Shown here piece by piece: positions 9,575 to 17,364 of a stretch of 42,704 nt of DNA. The translations under genes and the position numbers were made by a program. The DNA is from Mageeibacillus sp. UBA5734 (GTDB taxonomy: Bacteria > Bacillota > Clostridia > Saccharofermentanales > UBA5734). The notes below the pieces were generated by a model that was not told the DNA's origin, searched no databases, and saw only the letters and a list, made by a program, of their open reading frames with translations. Location: contig DIGA01000029.1 in the NCBI GenBank assembly GCA_002419365.1, forward strand, positions 1 through 42,704, in the 5' to 3' direction. The stretch's first letter is position 1. Each line of letters begins with the position of its first letter.

Positions 9575-9699
9575 GCATAGCCGAAATGGTGACCACAGCC
9601 CTTTTTTGGGGAGCTCTTAATCTGATTCCGTTAAAGGCATGGTAAAAAGCAGCGGGTTCCAGCAAGAGTGGTCATGGGGTATTGAAGGTTTGAGGAAAA

Positions 9700-9908
9700 T
9701 TTTTGAGAAGTGCCAGTTTTGATTGCAGGTCTGGCCTGCTTTCACAAAACAGGAGCTCCCTGGCCGCAGGCCTGGCACTTTGGACGGAACATTTCCTCCA
9801 AAAGTGTCCCGTTTCTCAGAATCAAATGGCAACAACCATGCAACCACCATCCACGGTTCCAGGACGGTCATTTATTGGAAGTCAGGTTGCATTTTTTCAA
9901 TGCTTTTT
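9700..9908 (+). ncRNA. Candidate structured non-coding RNA with intrinsic terminator
   Basis: Nested and adjacent inverted repeats form a compact multi-branched fold. Stem one is AAGTGCCAG (9708-9716) with CTGGCACTT (9772-9780). Inside it are GTTTTG/CAAAAC (9716-9721/9745-9750) continued by GCAGG/CCTGC (9725-9729/9735-9739), and CCTG/CAGG (9759-9762/9767-9770). Downstream, TTTGGA pairs with TCCAAA, and TGAGAA (9704-9709) could close an outer stem with TTCTCA (9813-9818). ATGCAACC (9838-9845) pairs with GGTTGCAT (9885-9892) before a T-run, and GCATT/AATGC (9889-9903) is followed by TTTTT. I do not recognise a known family. It could also be a remnant of a mobile element. No promoter for it was identified with confidence. 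Confidence 0.4.
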
Positions 9909-9945
9909 ACGGTAACATCACGGTCATAAGCAAAGAGCCTTTTTT

Positions 9946-9991
9946 GGCAACTTGTTTACAAATTAAAAGACCGGTGATACAATAAGTTGCC
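9946..9991 (+). promoter_or_regulatory. str operon promoter enclosed in a perfect 8-bp inverted repeat
   Basis: The promoter has -35 TTTACA (9955-9960), a 17-base spacer and -10 TACAAT (9978-9983) with an extended TG one base upstream. The arms GGCAACTT (9946-9953) and AAGTTGCC (9984-9991) flank it exactly; the expected start site lies in the right arm. The arrangement suggests an operator for a dimeric regulator. Confidence 0.7.
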
Positions 9992-9996
9992 GCTAA

Positions 9997-10014
9997 CCCC
10001 AAAGGGGGCTTTTT
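9997..10014 (+). terminator. Weak terminator-like hairpin in the rpsL leader
   Basis: CCCC (9997-10000) and GGGG (10004-10007) with an AAA loop are followed by GC and TTTTT. The stem is only 4 pairs, but it stands a few bases after the predicted start site, so it could act as an early pause or attenuator for the str operon. Confidence 0.35.
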
Positions 10015-10104
10015 ATGTCTGTTTGGACGGTGTGTGTGCTTGTTGTGCACCCTGACGGATGCTGATGTGGAAAGTGGCAATATTTTAGAGAAGGAGGTGT
10101 ATTG

Positions 10105-10533
10105 ATGCCTACGTTCAACCAACTGGTCAATGCAGGACGCAAGTCCAAGAGCTACAAGTCTTCTTCCCCGGCTCTGCAGACGGGTATGAACACGCTCAAG
10201 AAGCGTGCGACCGATATCTCGTCCCCGCAGAAGCGTGGTGTGTGCACCGTGGTCAAGACCACGACGCCGAAGAAACCGAACTCTGCACTGCGTAAGGTTG
10301 CCAGGGTTCGCCTGACCAACCAGACCGAAGTGACCGCCTACATCCCTGGTATTGGGCACAACCTGCAGGAGCACTCTGTCGTGCTGATCCGCGGTGGCCG
10401 TGTCAAAGATCTGCCGGGTGTTCGCTATCACATTGTGCGCGGTACGCTGGACACTGCCGGTGTGGCTAACCGCCAGCAGGGCCGTTCCAAGTACGGTGCC
10501 AAGAGACCCAAGGCAGCCAAGGTCAAACGCTAA
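10105..10533 (+). CDS. rpsL: 30S ribosomal protein S12
   Basis: S12 is a decoding-centre protein of the small subunit. The 142-residue sequence has the longer N-terminal insertion typical of Bacillota (SPALQTGMNTLKKRATD, SPQKRGVCT). The conserved loops TPKKPNSALRK and GGRVKDLPGVRYH carry the unmutated Lys residues whose changes give streptomycin resistance elsewhere, so nothing suggests resistance here. An in-frame TTG sits one codon upstream, but the ATG at 10105 has the strong AAGGAGG at 7 bases and gives the standard MPTFNQL start. It is the first gene of the str operon. Confidence 0.98.
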   Translation: MPTFNQLVNAGRKSKSYKSSSPALQTGMNTLKKRATDISSPQKRGVCTVVKTTTPKKPNSALRKVARVRLTNQTEVTAYIPGIGHNLQEHSVVLIRGGRVKDLPGVRYHIVRGTLDTAGVANRQQGRSKYGAKRPKAAKVKR

Positions 10534-10711
10534 CCACAAGCTGCCATCGGTTGGACTAACAGTTGTCAGTACATCAGACGATAGATTCACCTCATCAGGT
10601 GGACTATGGCCAGACGTACGTAACACGGTCCGTTATCGTGAGTACCTGTGGTATCGGACAGTCCCTGTGAACAGGGGTTGGCCGCATTATCATGAATAGG
10701 AGGGAAGACAC
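10534..10711 (+). promoter_or_regulatory. Structured rpsL-rpsG intercistronic region, possible S7 operator
   Basis: The 178-base gap is long for a str operon and contains small stems: CACCT/AGGTG with a CATC loop (about 10590-10603) and CCCTG/CAGGG with a TGAA loop just upstream of the rpsG ribosome binding site. In E. coli the S7 protein represses its operon by binding the rpsL-rpsG spacer; a similar role is inferred here from position and structure only. Confidence 0.4.
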
Positions 10712-11182
10712 GTGCCAAGAAAAGGCCATGTCCCGACAAGAGAAGTGCTTCCTGATCCGGTTTACCATGATGTCAAGGTCGCCAAGCTGATCAACAACAT
10801 CATGCTCGACGGGAAAAAGGGAGTCGCCCAGAAAATTTGCTACAGTGCGTTTGACATTGTCAAGGAACGCACAGGCCAGGATGCCCTGGAGGTCTTCACC
10901 AAGGCCCTGGAGAACATCATGCCGATGCTGGAAGTCAAAGCCCGGCGCGTCGGCGGTGCCAACTACCAGGTGCCGATCGAAGTCCGTCCGGAACGCCGCC
11001 AGACCCTTGGTTTGCGCTGGCTGGTTTCCTATGCCCGCAACCGCAGTGAGCGCACCATGCACGAACGCCTCGCCAACGAGATCGTTGACGCGTTCAACAG
11101 CACCGGCGGCGCCTACAAGAAAAAAGAAGACATGCATCGTATGGCTGACGCCAACCGCGCGTTCGCCCATTACAGATGGTAA
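10712..11182 (+). CDS. rpsG: 30S ribosomal protein S7
   Basis: S7 nucleates assembly of the 30S head and contacts the E site. The 156-residue protein has the standard start MPRKGHVPTREVLPDP, the core segment VEVKARRVGGANYQVP-like stretch (here LEVKARRVGGANYQVP), VRPERRQTLGLRWL, and the C-terminus ANRAFAHYRW. The start codon is GTG with a GGAGGG site upstream. It is the second gene of the str operon, 24 bases before fusA. Confidence 0.98.
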   Translation: MPRKGHVPTREVLPDPVYHDVKVAKLINNIMLDGKKGVAQKICYSAFDIVKERTGQDALEVFTKALENIMPMLEVKARRVGGANYQVPIEVRPERRQTLGLRWLVSYARNRSERTMHERLANEIVDAFNSTGGAYKKKEDMHRMADANRAFAHYRW

Positions 11183-11206
11183 CCGGATCAGGAAAAGGAG
11201 CTTACT

Positions 11207-13273
11207 GTGCCCAGAAAATTCTCGCTTGATAAAACGCGGAATATCGGCATCATGGCCCATATCGATGCGGGCAAGACCACCACGACCGAGCGCGTCCTGT
11301 TCTACACGGGCAAGGTGCACAAGATCGGCGAAGTCCATGAAGGCGCAGCCACCATGGACTGGATGGAGCAGGAACAGGAGCGTGGTATCACCATCACCTC
11401 CGCTGCCACCACCGCTGAGTGGAAGGAACACCGCATCAACATCATCGACACCCCCGGCCACGTTGACTTCACCGTTGAAGTCGAGCGTTCGCTGCGTGTC
11501 CTGGATGGTGCCGTGACCTTGTTCTGCGCCAAAGGCGGCGTCGAGCCCCAGACCGAAACCGTCTGGCGCCAGGCAGACCACTACGGTGTCCCGCGTATGG
11601 CTTATGTCAACAAGATGGACATCCTCGGCGCTGACTTCTACCGTGCGGTCAGCATGATGAAAGAACGTCTGCGGACCAATGCGATTCCGATCCAGCTGCC
11701 CATCGGCAAGGAAGACGTCTTCACAGGAATTGTTGACCTGGTCAAGATGAAAGCCATTATCTATGGCGACGACCTTGGCAAGCAGATCACCGAAACCGAC
11801 ATCCCGGCCGACATGGTTGATGCCGCCAACGAATGGCACGAAAAAATGGTCGAGTCTATCGCCGAAACCGACGAAGAGCTGACCATGAAATTCCTCGAAG
11901 GTGAAGAAATCACCAACGAAGAGCTCACCGCAGCCCTGCGCCGTGCGACCATCGCCTGCAAGGTCACCCCTGTTCTCTGTGGTTCTTCCTACAAGAACAA
12001 GGGCGTCCAGCTGATGCTCGACGCTGTCATCGCCTATCTGCCGTCCCCGCTTGACATTCCGGCCATCAAGGGTGTCAATCCGGAGACCGAAGAAGAAGAA
12101 GAACGTCCTTCGGACGACTCAGCGCCCTTCTCGGCCCTGGCGTTCAAGATCATGACCGACCCCTTTGTCGGCAAGCTCTGCTTCTTCCGCGTCTACTCCG
12201 GCGAACTCGAATCCGGCTCCTATGTCATGAACGCTGGCAAACGCAAGCGTGAGCGCATCGGCCGCATCCTGCAGATGCACGCCAACCACCGCGAAGAAAT
12301 CGACCGTGTCTACTCCGGCGATATCGCAGCGGCCGTCGGTCTCAAGGACACGACCACTGGCGACACCCTCTGCGTCGACTCGGCTCCGATTATCCTCGAA
12401 TCGATGGAATTCCCGGAACCGGTCATCAATGTCGCGATCGAACCGAAGTCCAAAGCCAGCCAGGAGAAGATGATGACTGCCCTGGCCAAGCTGGCTGAAG
12501 AAGATCCGACCTTCCGCACCTACACCGACCAGGAAACCGGCCAGACCCTGATCGCCGGCATGGGCGAACTGCACCTCGATATCATCGTTGACCGTCTCTT
12601 TAGGGAGTTCAAGGTCGAAGCCAATGTCGGTGCTCCACAGGTCGCCTACAAGGAAACGATCCGCAAGGCTGTCAAGGCCGACGGAAAGTTTGTCCGCCAG
12701 TCTGGTGGCCGTGGCCAGTATGGTCATTGCGTCCTCGAAGTCGAACCCCGCCAGCCGGGCGAAGGCTACGAGTTTGTCAACAAAGTTGTCGGTGGCTCGA
12801 TTCCGAAGGAATACATCGCCCCGATCGATGCTGGTATCCAGGAAGCCATGAACAGTGGTGTCCTGGGTGGCTACCCGGTCGTTGACATCAAGGTCACCGT
12901 CGTCGACGGCTCCTACCACGAAGTCGACTCATCCGAAATGGCGTTCAAGATCGCCGGCTCGATGGGCTTCAAGGATGCTTGCCGCAAAGCTGACCCGGTC
13001 CTGCTCGAACCAATCATGCGTGTCGACATTGACGTCCCCGAGGACTACATGGGTGACGTCATGGGTGACATCAGTTCCCGCCGCGGCCGTATCGAAGGCA
13101 TGGAAGCTCGTTCCAACGCCCAGCACATCCAGTGCAAGGTTCCGCTGTCGCAGATGTTTGGCTATGCTACTGCGCTGCGTTCCCGCACCCAGGGCCGCGG
13201 TACCTTCGTGATGCAGATCAGCCACTTCGAAGAAGTGCCGAAAAACATCATGGAAGGCCTGCTGAAGAAATAA
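11207..13273 (+). CDS. fusA: Elongation factor G
   Basis: EF-G is the GTPase that drives ribosomal translocation and, with RRF, ribosome recycling. The 688-residue protein shows the G-domain motifs AHIDAGKTTTTE, RGITITSAATT, DTPGHVDFT and NKMD, the domain IV region with GRGQYGHC, and the C-terminal domain V. The length is normal for the canonical factor. The start is GTG with AAAGGAG upstream. Codon use is strongly biased, as expected for a highly expressed gene. Confidence 0.98.
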   Translation: MPRKFSLDKTRNIGIMAHIDAGKTTTTERVLFYTGKVHKIGEVHEGAATMDWMEQEQERGITITSAATTAEWKEHRINIIDTPGHVDFTVEVERSLRVLDGAVTLFCAKGGVEPQTETVWRQADHYGVPRMAYVNKMDILGADFYRAVSMMKERLRTNAIPIQLPIGKEDVFTGIVDLVKMKAIIYGDDLGKQITETDIPADMVDAANEWHEKMVESIAETDEELTMKFLEGEEITNEELTAALRRATIACKVTPVLCGSSYKNKGVQLMLDAVIAYLPSPLDIPAIKGVNPETEEEEERPSDDSAPFSALAFKIMTDPFVGKLCFFRVYSGELESGSYVMNAGKRKRERIGRILQMHANHREEIDRVYSGDIAAAVGLKDTTTGDTLCVDSAPIILESMEFPEPVINVAIEPKSKASQEKMMTALAKLAEEDPTFRTYTDQETGQTLIAGMGELHLDIIVDRLFREFKVEANVGAPQVAYKETIRKAVKADGKFVRQSGGRGQYGHCVLEVEPRQPGEGYEFVNKVVGGSIPKEYIAPIDAGIQEAMNSGVLGGYPVVDIKVTVVDGSYHEVDSSEMAFKIAGSMGFKDACRKADPVLLEPIMRVDIDVPEDYMGDVMGDISSRRGRIEGMEARSNAQHIQCKVPLSQMFGYATALRSRTQGRGTFVMQISHFEEVPKNIMEGLLKK

Positions 13274-13336
13274 CCCGTACCCATCCCAAACACCGACCCG
13301 GCAGGCCGGCTGGACCCTTGCGAGAGCCGCAAATGA

Positions 13337-13364
13337 TTGTCAAGACAGTTAATTTGTGTAAAAT
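13337..13364 (+). promoter_or_regulatory. Predicted internal promoter of tuf
   Basis: A -35 box TTGTCA (13337-13342), a 16-base spacer and a -10 box TAAAAT (13359-13364) lie in the 171-base fusA-tuf gap. The leader has a small hairpin (GCACCG/CGGTGC) before the AAGGAGG site. A separate tuf promoter would let EF-Tu be made in excess of EF-G. Confidence 0.6.
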
Positions 13365-13444
13365 GGAATAGACGGCCAAAAAGGCGGAAGAATTAGTTAC
13401 AACGGCACCGAAAGACGGTGCTGGAAAAAGGAGGATCATCCCCA

Positions 13445-14644
13445 ATGGCAAAGGCAAAATTTGAAAGAAACAAGCCCCACGTCAATATCGGCACGATCGG
13501 CCACGTTGACCACGGCAAAACCTCCCTGACCGCTGCGATCACCAAGGTCCTCGCAATGGGCGGCCAGGCCAGCTACACCTCTTACGACAACATCGACAAA
13601 GCTCCGGAAGAAAGAGCCCGTGGTATCACAATCAATACCGCACACGTCGAATACCAGACCGACAAGCGTCACTACGCTCACGTCGACTGCCCTGGCCACG
13701 CCGACTACATCAAGAACATGATCACCGGTGCTGCCCAGATGGACGGCGCGATCCTGGTTGTTTCCGCTGCTGACGGCCCGATGCCCCAGACCCGTGAACA
13801 CATCCTGCTCGCCCGCCAGGTCGGCGTTCCTTCGATCGTCGTCTTCCTGAACAAGTGCGACATGGCTGATCCGGAACTCATCGAACTGACCGAAATGGAA
13901 GTCCGTGAGCTGCTCAACACCTACGAATTCCCGGGTGATGACACCCCGGTTATCAAAGGCTCCGCTCTCGACGTTCTCGAATGCACCAGCACCGACAAGA
14001 ACGATCCGAAGTATGCCTGCATCCTCGAGCTGATGGACGCTGTTGACAGCTTCATCCCGACCCCGGCCCGTCCGATCGACCAGCCCTTCGCCATGCCTGT
14101 CGAAGACGTCTTCACCATCACCGGCCGTGGTACTGTTGCTACTGGCCGTGTCGAGCGTGGTATCGTCAAAGTTGGCGACGCTGTCGAAATCGTCGGCCTG
14201 ATGGAAGCTCCCCGCGCCACCGTCGTCACCGGTGTCGAAATGTTCCGCAAACTGCTCGACCAGGCTGAAGCTGGCGACAACATCGGTGCTCTGCTCCGTG
14301 GTGTCACCCGCAAGGACGTCGAGCGCGGCCAGGTTATCTGCAAGCCCGGCTCGATCAAGCCGCACACCAAGTTCACCGGCCAGGTCTACGTTCTGACCCA
14401 GGCTGAAGGCGGCCGTCACAAGCCCTTCTTCGATGGCTACCGTCCGCAGTTCTACTTCCGCACCACCGACGTTACCGGTGTTGCCCACCTGCCGGCCGGC
14501 ACCGAAATGTGCATGCCTGGCGACCACATCACCATCACCGTCGAACTGATCACCTCCATCGCCATGGAGCCCGGCCTGAAGTTCGCTATCCGTGAAGGTG
14601 GCAAGACCGTCGGTTCCGGTACTGTTTCGACCATCATCGAATAA
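13445..14644 (+). CDS. tuf: Elongation factor Tu
   Basis: EF-Tu delivers aminoacyl-tRNA to the ribosome as a GTP complex. The 399-residue protein shows GHVDHGKTSLT, RGITINTAHVEY, DCPGHADYIKNM and NKCDM in the G domain, then the beta-barrel domains II and III ending in GSGTVSTIIE. The ATG at 13445 follows AAGGAGGATCATCCCCA; an upstream in-frame TTG/CTG-type start would add a non-conserved segment. It is the last gene of the operon, ended by a strong terminator; the S10 operon does not follow. Confidence 0.98.
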   Translation: MAKAKFERNKPHVNIGTIGHVDHGKTSLTAAITKVLAMGGQASYTSYDNIDKAPEERARGITINTAHVEYQTDKRHYAHVDCPGHADYIKNMITGAAQMDGAILVVSAADGPMPQTREHILLARQVGVPSIVVFLNKCDMADPELIELTEMEVRELLNTYEFPGDDTPVIKGSALDVLECTSTDKNDPKYACILELMDAVDSFIPTPARPIDQPFAMPVEDVFTITGRGTVATGRVERGIVKVGDAVEIVGLMEAPRATVVTGVEMFRKLLDQAEAGDNIGALLRGVTRKDVERGQVICKPGSIKPHTKFTGQVYVLTQAEGGRHKPFFDGYRPQFYFRTTDVTGVAHLPAGTEMCMPGDHITITVELITSIAMEPGLKFAIREGGKTVGSGTVSTIIE

Positions 14645-14675
14645 GTCCAAGCCAACGTCCCTTGTATCGTCCTGC

Positions 14676-14712
14676 AAAAGGCCCCGAGCGTCCAGCGTTC
14701 GGGGCCTTTTTC
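14676..14712 (+). terminator. Strong intrinsic terminator of the str operon
   Basis: GGCCCCGAGCG pairs with CGTTCGGGGCC (one G-T pair) around a short loop, flanked by AAAA before and TTTTT after. It ends the tuf transcript before lon. Confidence 0.93.
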
Positions 14713-14784
14713 CAAAGGCGGCACAGCTGGCTGGCAAGTGTTCTGATGTGGCTGAATGACACAAATTTCCAGACGTCTCAATGG

Positions 14785-14790
14785 TATAAT
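14785..14790 (+). promoter_or_regulatory. Predicted extended -10 promoter of lon
   Basis: TATAAT (14785-14790) is preceded by TGG, an extended -10 element, 28 bases before the lon ATG. No good -35 box is seen. No CIRCE or CtsR-type heptad repeat was noticed, so heat-shock control is not evident. Confidence 0.55.
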
Positions 14791-14818
14791 GAATCCAATC
14801 AATCGAATCAGGTGACAA

Positions 14819-17305
14819 ATGGACACACAGAAGACTAAATCCCGGAAAAAGGCCAGAGACCCGGTGAATCAGGAATCCCGGGCGATCCTGGGTTTGCCGG
14901 CTTCACATGAACTATCGACGCTGGAGGAAGTCACAGTTCCGATGATTCCTTTGCGTGGGCTTGTCATTTTCCCTGGTGTCTCCCTGACCTTTGATGTGGC
15001 TCGACCCAAATCCAGAGCCGCCGTCAAAGCTGCCATCGAATCGGACCAGCTTGTCTTTGTCTCAGCCCAGATCCAGACCAGCACGGATTGGCCGGAGCCG
15101 GATGAAATTTACCAGCTGGGGTGTCTGGCACGGGTCAAGCAAGTGTACGAAACCAACAACAGCGACACAGTCAAAGTCATGGTCGAAAGCTTGCAGCGTG
15201 CTCGTTGGATCCAATTTGTCAGCGAAGATCCCTACTATCTGGTCGAGTGTCATCCATTTGAGCAACCAGCAACAGAAAATGATCTCACCACCGAAGCCTA
15301 TCGTCGCCAGCTGATCCGGCGTTTTGAAAAATATGCGGTCGCCAGTGCGCGGATATCGACAGAAATCGTCGGCCTGATCAACAATATTCCCAACGCTTCC
15401 CAGGCCGCAGACACCATCGCCTCGCATTTGAATCTCCAGGTGATGGAAAAACAGCAGATTCTGGAGATGCTCGATGTCAAAGTCCGGATTGAGTTTATGC
15501 TCGACATCCTGACCCGGGAACAATCGATTGCCGAACTCGAGCGTGAAATTGGCGAAAAGGTCAGGCAGACGATTGAGCGTAACCAGAAGGAATACTACCT
15601 GCGCGAGCAGATGAAAGTGATCCAGAGTGAGCTGGGTGAACATGAAGGCACCCAGGAAGAACAGGAGCGCTATCTCGAACTGCTGGAACAGACTGCGATA
15701 CCAACGGAATTCAAAGCGAAAGTCAGAAAAGAAATCAGCCGTCTGGCCAGGGCCCAGATGGGCAATCCAGAAGGCTCGGTGCTCAGGAATTACCTGGACT
15801 TGGTCTTTGAGCTGCCCTGGGGCCGGATCAATCCGGAAAACCTCGATATCGTCCATGCGCGGAAAATTCTGGACAAAGACCATTACGGTCTGGAAAAAGT
15901 CAAAGACCGGATTCTTGAATATCTGGCCGTACGCAAATTGCGCTCGGATGCCGGTGTGTCAGCCAACAAGGGCCCGATACTCTGCCTGGTCGGTCCTCCC
16001 GGTGTGGGCAAAACCTCCATTGCCCGCTCGGTCGCAGAGTCGCTCGGCCGCAAATATGTCCGCATGTCTCTTGGCGGCGTCCATGACGAGGCCGAAATCC
16101 GCGGCCACCGCCGGACCTACATCGGTGCCATGCCCGGCCGGATCATCAATGCAATCCGCCAGGCCGGCAAAGATAATCCGCTTATTTTACTCGACGAAAT
16201 CGACAAGCTGGGCAGTGACTATCGTGGTGACCCCTCCTCTGCCCTGCTCGAGGTCCTGGATCCGGAACAAAACAACAGCTTCCGGGACCATTATCTTGAG
16301 ATCCCCTACGATCTCTCGAATGTCCTGTTCATCACGACAGCAAACACTGCGGAGACCATTCCCCAGGCGCTTCTCGACCGGATGGAAACCATCCATTTGT
16401 CCGGCTATACCGAAGAGGAAAAACTGGAGATTGCCTTACGCCATCTGTTACCCAACCAGCTCAAGCAAAATGCTTTGAAAAAGTCCCAGCTGACGATCAC
16501 CCGGGAAGGTTTGCGGGGCATCATCACTGGCTATACCCGGGAAGCCGGTGTGCGCCAGCTCGAACGCGAACTGGCCCATCTTTGCCGCCGGGCCGCCATT
16601 TTGATCACCGAGCAAGGACAAAAGAAAGTCAAAGTAACACCGGAAAATCTGCCTGACCTGATCGGCAAGCAGAAATTCCGCTATGAAAAGGCCTCCGCCC
16701 AGGACCAGATTGGGGTGGCGACGGGCCTGGCCTGGACATTTGCCGGTGGCGATACCCTGATGATCGAGGTTAATATCATGCCCGGAAACGGTCATCTGGA
16801 ACTGACTGGACAATTGGGGGATGTCATGAAGGAATCCGCCCGCGCGGCTCTGTCCTACATCAGGACCCGGGCATCCAGCCTTGGCATTGGTGAAGATTTC
16901 GGCACGAAAACCGATATCCATATCCATGTTCCAGCTGGTGCCACGCCCAAGGACGGGCCCTCAGCAGGGATCACCCTGGCCACAGCGCTCGCTTCGGCAC
17001 TCTCAGGCAAAGCGGTCCGGCGCAATGTCGCCATGACCGGTGAAATCACGTTAAGAGGCCGGATCCTGCCTATCGGTGGATTGAAGGAGAAAGTGATTGC
17101 TGCCCATCGTGCCGGTATCGACACCGTTCTGGTCCCGCTGGAAAATCAGCGCGATGCCAACGATATCCCAGCCACAGTCCTCGACAAGGTCAAACTGGTG
17201 TTTGTTGACACCATGGATGAGGTTTTTGCCCAGGCGCTCCTGTCATCTGGGACTGATGCACCGGCCCCTCATGCCCCTGCCCCGCCCCAGCATCACAAAT
17301 CCTGA
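14819..17305 (+). CDS. lon: ATP-dependent protease Lon (La)
   Basis: Lon is a homo-hexameric AAA+ protease that degrades damaged and regulatory proteins in the cytoplasm. The 828-residue protein has the N-terminal LAN substrate-binding domain (PMIPLRGLVIFPG), the coiled-coil region, the AAA+ module with Walker A GPPGVGKTS at about 392-400 and Walker B ILLDEIDKLG, and the C-terminal Ser/Lys protease domain. Ser715 lies in PKDGPSAGIT and Lys758 in GGLKEKVIAAH, 43 residues apart as in the family. A Pro/Ala/His-rich tail ends the protein. It is monocistronic or co-transcribed with proB, which starts about 60 bases later. Confidence 0.97.
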   Translation: MDTQKTKSRKKARDPVNQESRAILGLPASHELSTLEEVTVPMIPLRGLVIFPGVSLTFDVARPKSRAAVKAAIESDQLVFVSAQIQTSTDWPEPDEIYQLGCLARVKQVYETNNSDTVKVMVESLQRARWIQFVSEDPYYLVECHPFEQPATENDLTTEAYRRQLIRRFEKYAVASARISTEIVGLINNIPNASQAADTIASHLNLQVMEKQQILEMLDVKVRIEFMLDILTREQSIAELEREIGEKVRQTIERNQKEYYLREQMKVIQSELGEHEGTQEEQERYLELLEQTAIPTEFKAKVRKEISRLARAQMGNPEGSVLRNYLDLVFELPWGRINPENLDIVHARKILDKDHYGLEKVKDRILEYLAVRKLRSDAGVSANKGPILCLVGPPGVGKTSIARSVAESLGRKYVRMSLGGVHDEAEIRGHRRTYIGAMPGRIINAIRQAGKDNPLILLDEIDKLGSDYRGDPSSALLEVLDPEQNNSFRDHYLEIPYDLSNVLFITTANTAETIPQALLDRMETIHLSGYTEEEKLEIALRHLLPNQLKQNALKKSQLTITREGLRGIITGYTREAGVRQLERELAHLCRRAAILITEQGQKKVKVTPENLPDLIGKQKFRYEKASAQDQIGVATGLAWTFAGGDTLMIEVNIMPGNGHLELTGQLGDVMKESARAALSYIRTRASSLGIGEDFGTKTDIHIHVPAGATPKDGPSAGITLATALASALSGKAVRRNVAMTGEITLRGRILPIGGLKEKVIAAHRAGIDTVLVPLENQRDANDIPATVLDKVKLVFVDTMDEVFAQALLSSGTDAPAPHAPAPPQHHKS

Positions 17306-17364
17306 GCACAGACCGGGCGGATCACCTCCTGGATCAATTAAAGACTGAAGGAAGCGGTAATACC

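Larger units (their letters stand above)
9515..10104. other. 590-base geneless region between the hydrogenase operon and rpsL
   Basis: From left to right it holds the hydrogenase operon leader with a Fur-like site, a candidate structured RNA with its own terminator-like hairpins (about 9700-9908), a strong promoter bracketed by an inverted repeat (9946-9991), a weak hairpin plus T-run at 9997-10014, and the rpsL leader with AAGGAGG at 10091-10097. Open frames here, including an 84-codon one on the minus strand, look non-coding. rpoB and rpoC, often upstream of rpsL in Bacillota, are absent. Confidence 0.7.

Noticed and set aside
9700..9790. tRNA-like fold
   Set aside because: The closing stem is 9 pairs and there is no T-loop sequence (GTTCRANNC), anticodon arm or discriminator/CCA.
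9617..9871. 84-codon open frame on the minus strand in the geneless region
   Set aside because: It has no ribosome site, an odd composition rich in Trp, Cys and Pro, and runs straight through the perfect inverted repeats, which better explain the sequence.
9946..9991. Invertible (phase-variable) promoter at rpsL
   Set aside because: The inverted arms enclose only 30 bases, too short for known site-specific inversion, and no invertase gene is in view; an operator is more likely.
13436..14818. 460-codon open frame opposite tuf
   Set aside because: An antisense shadow produced by the strong codon bias of EF-Tu.
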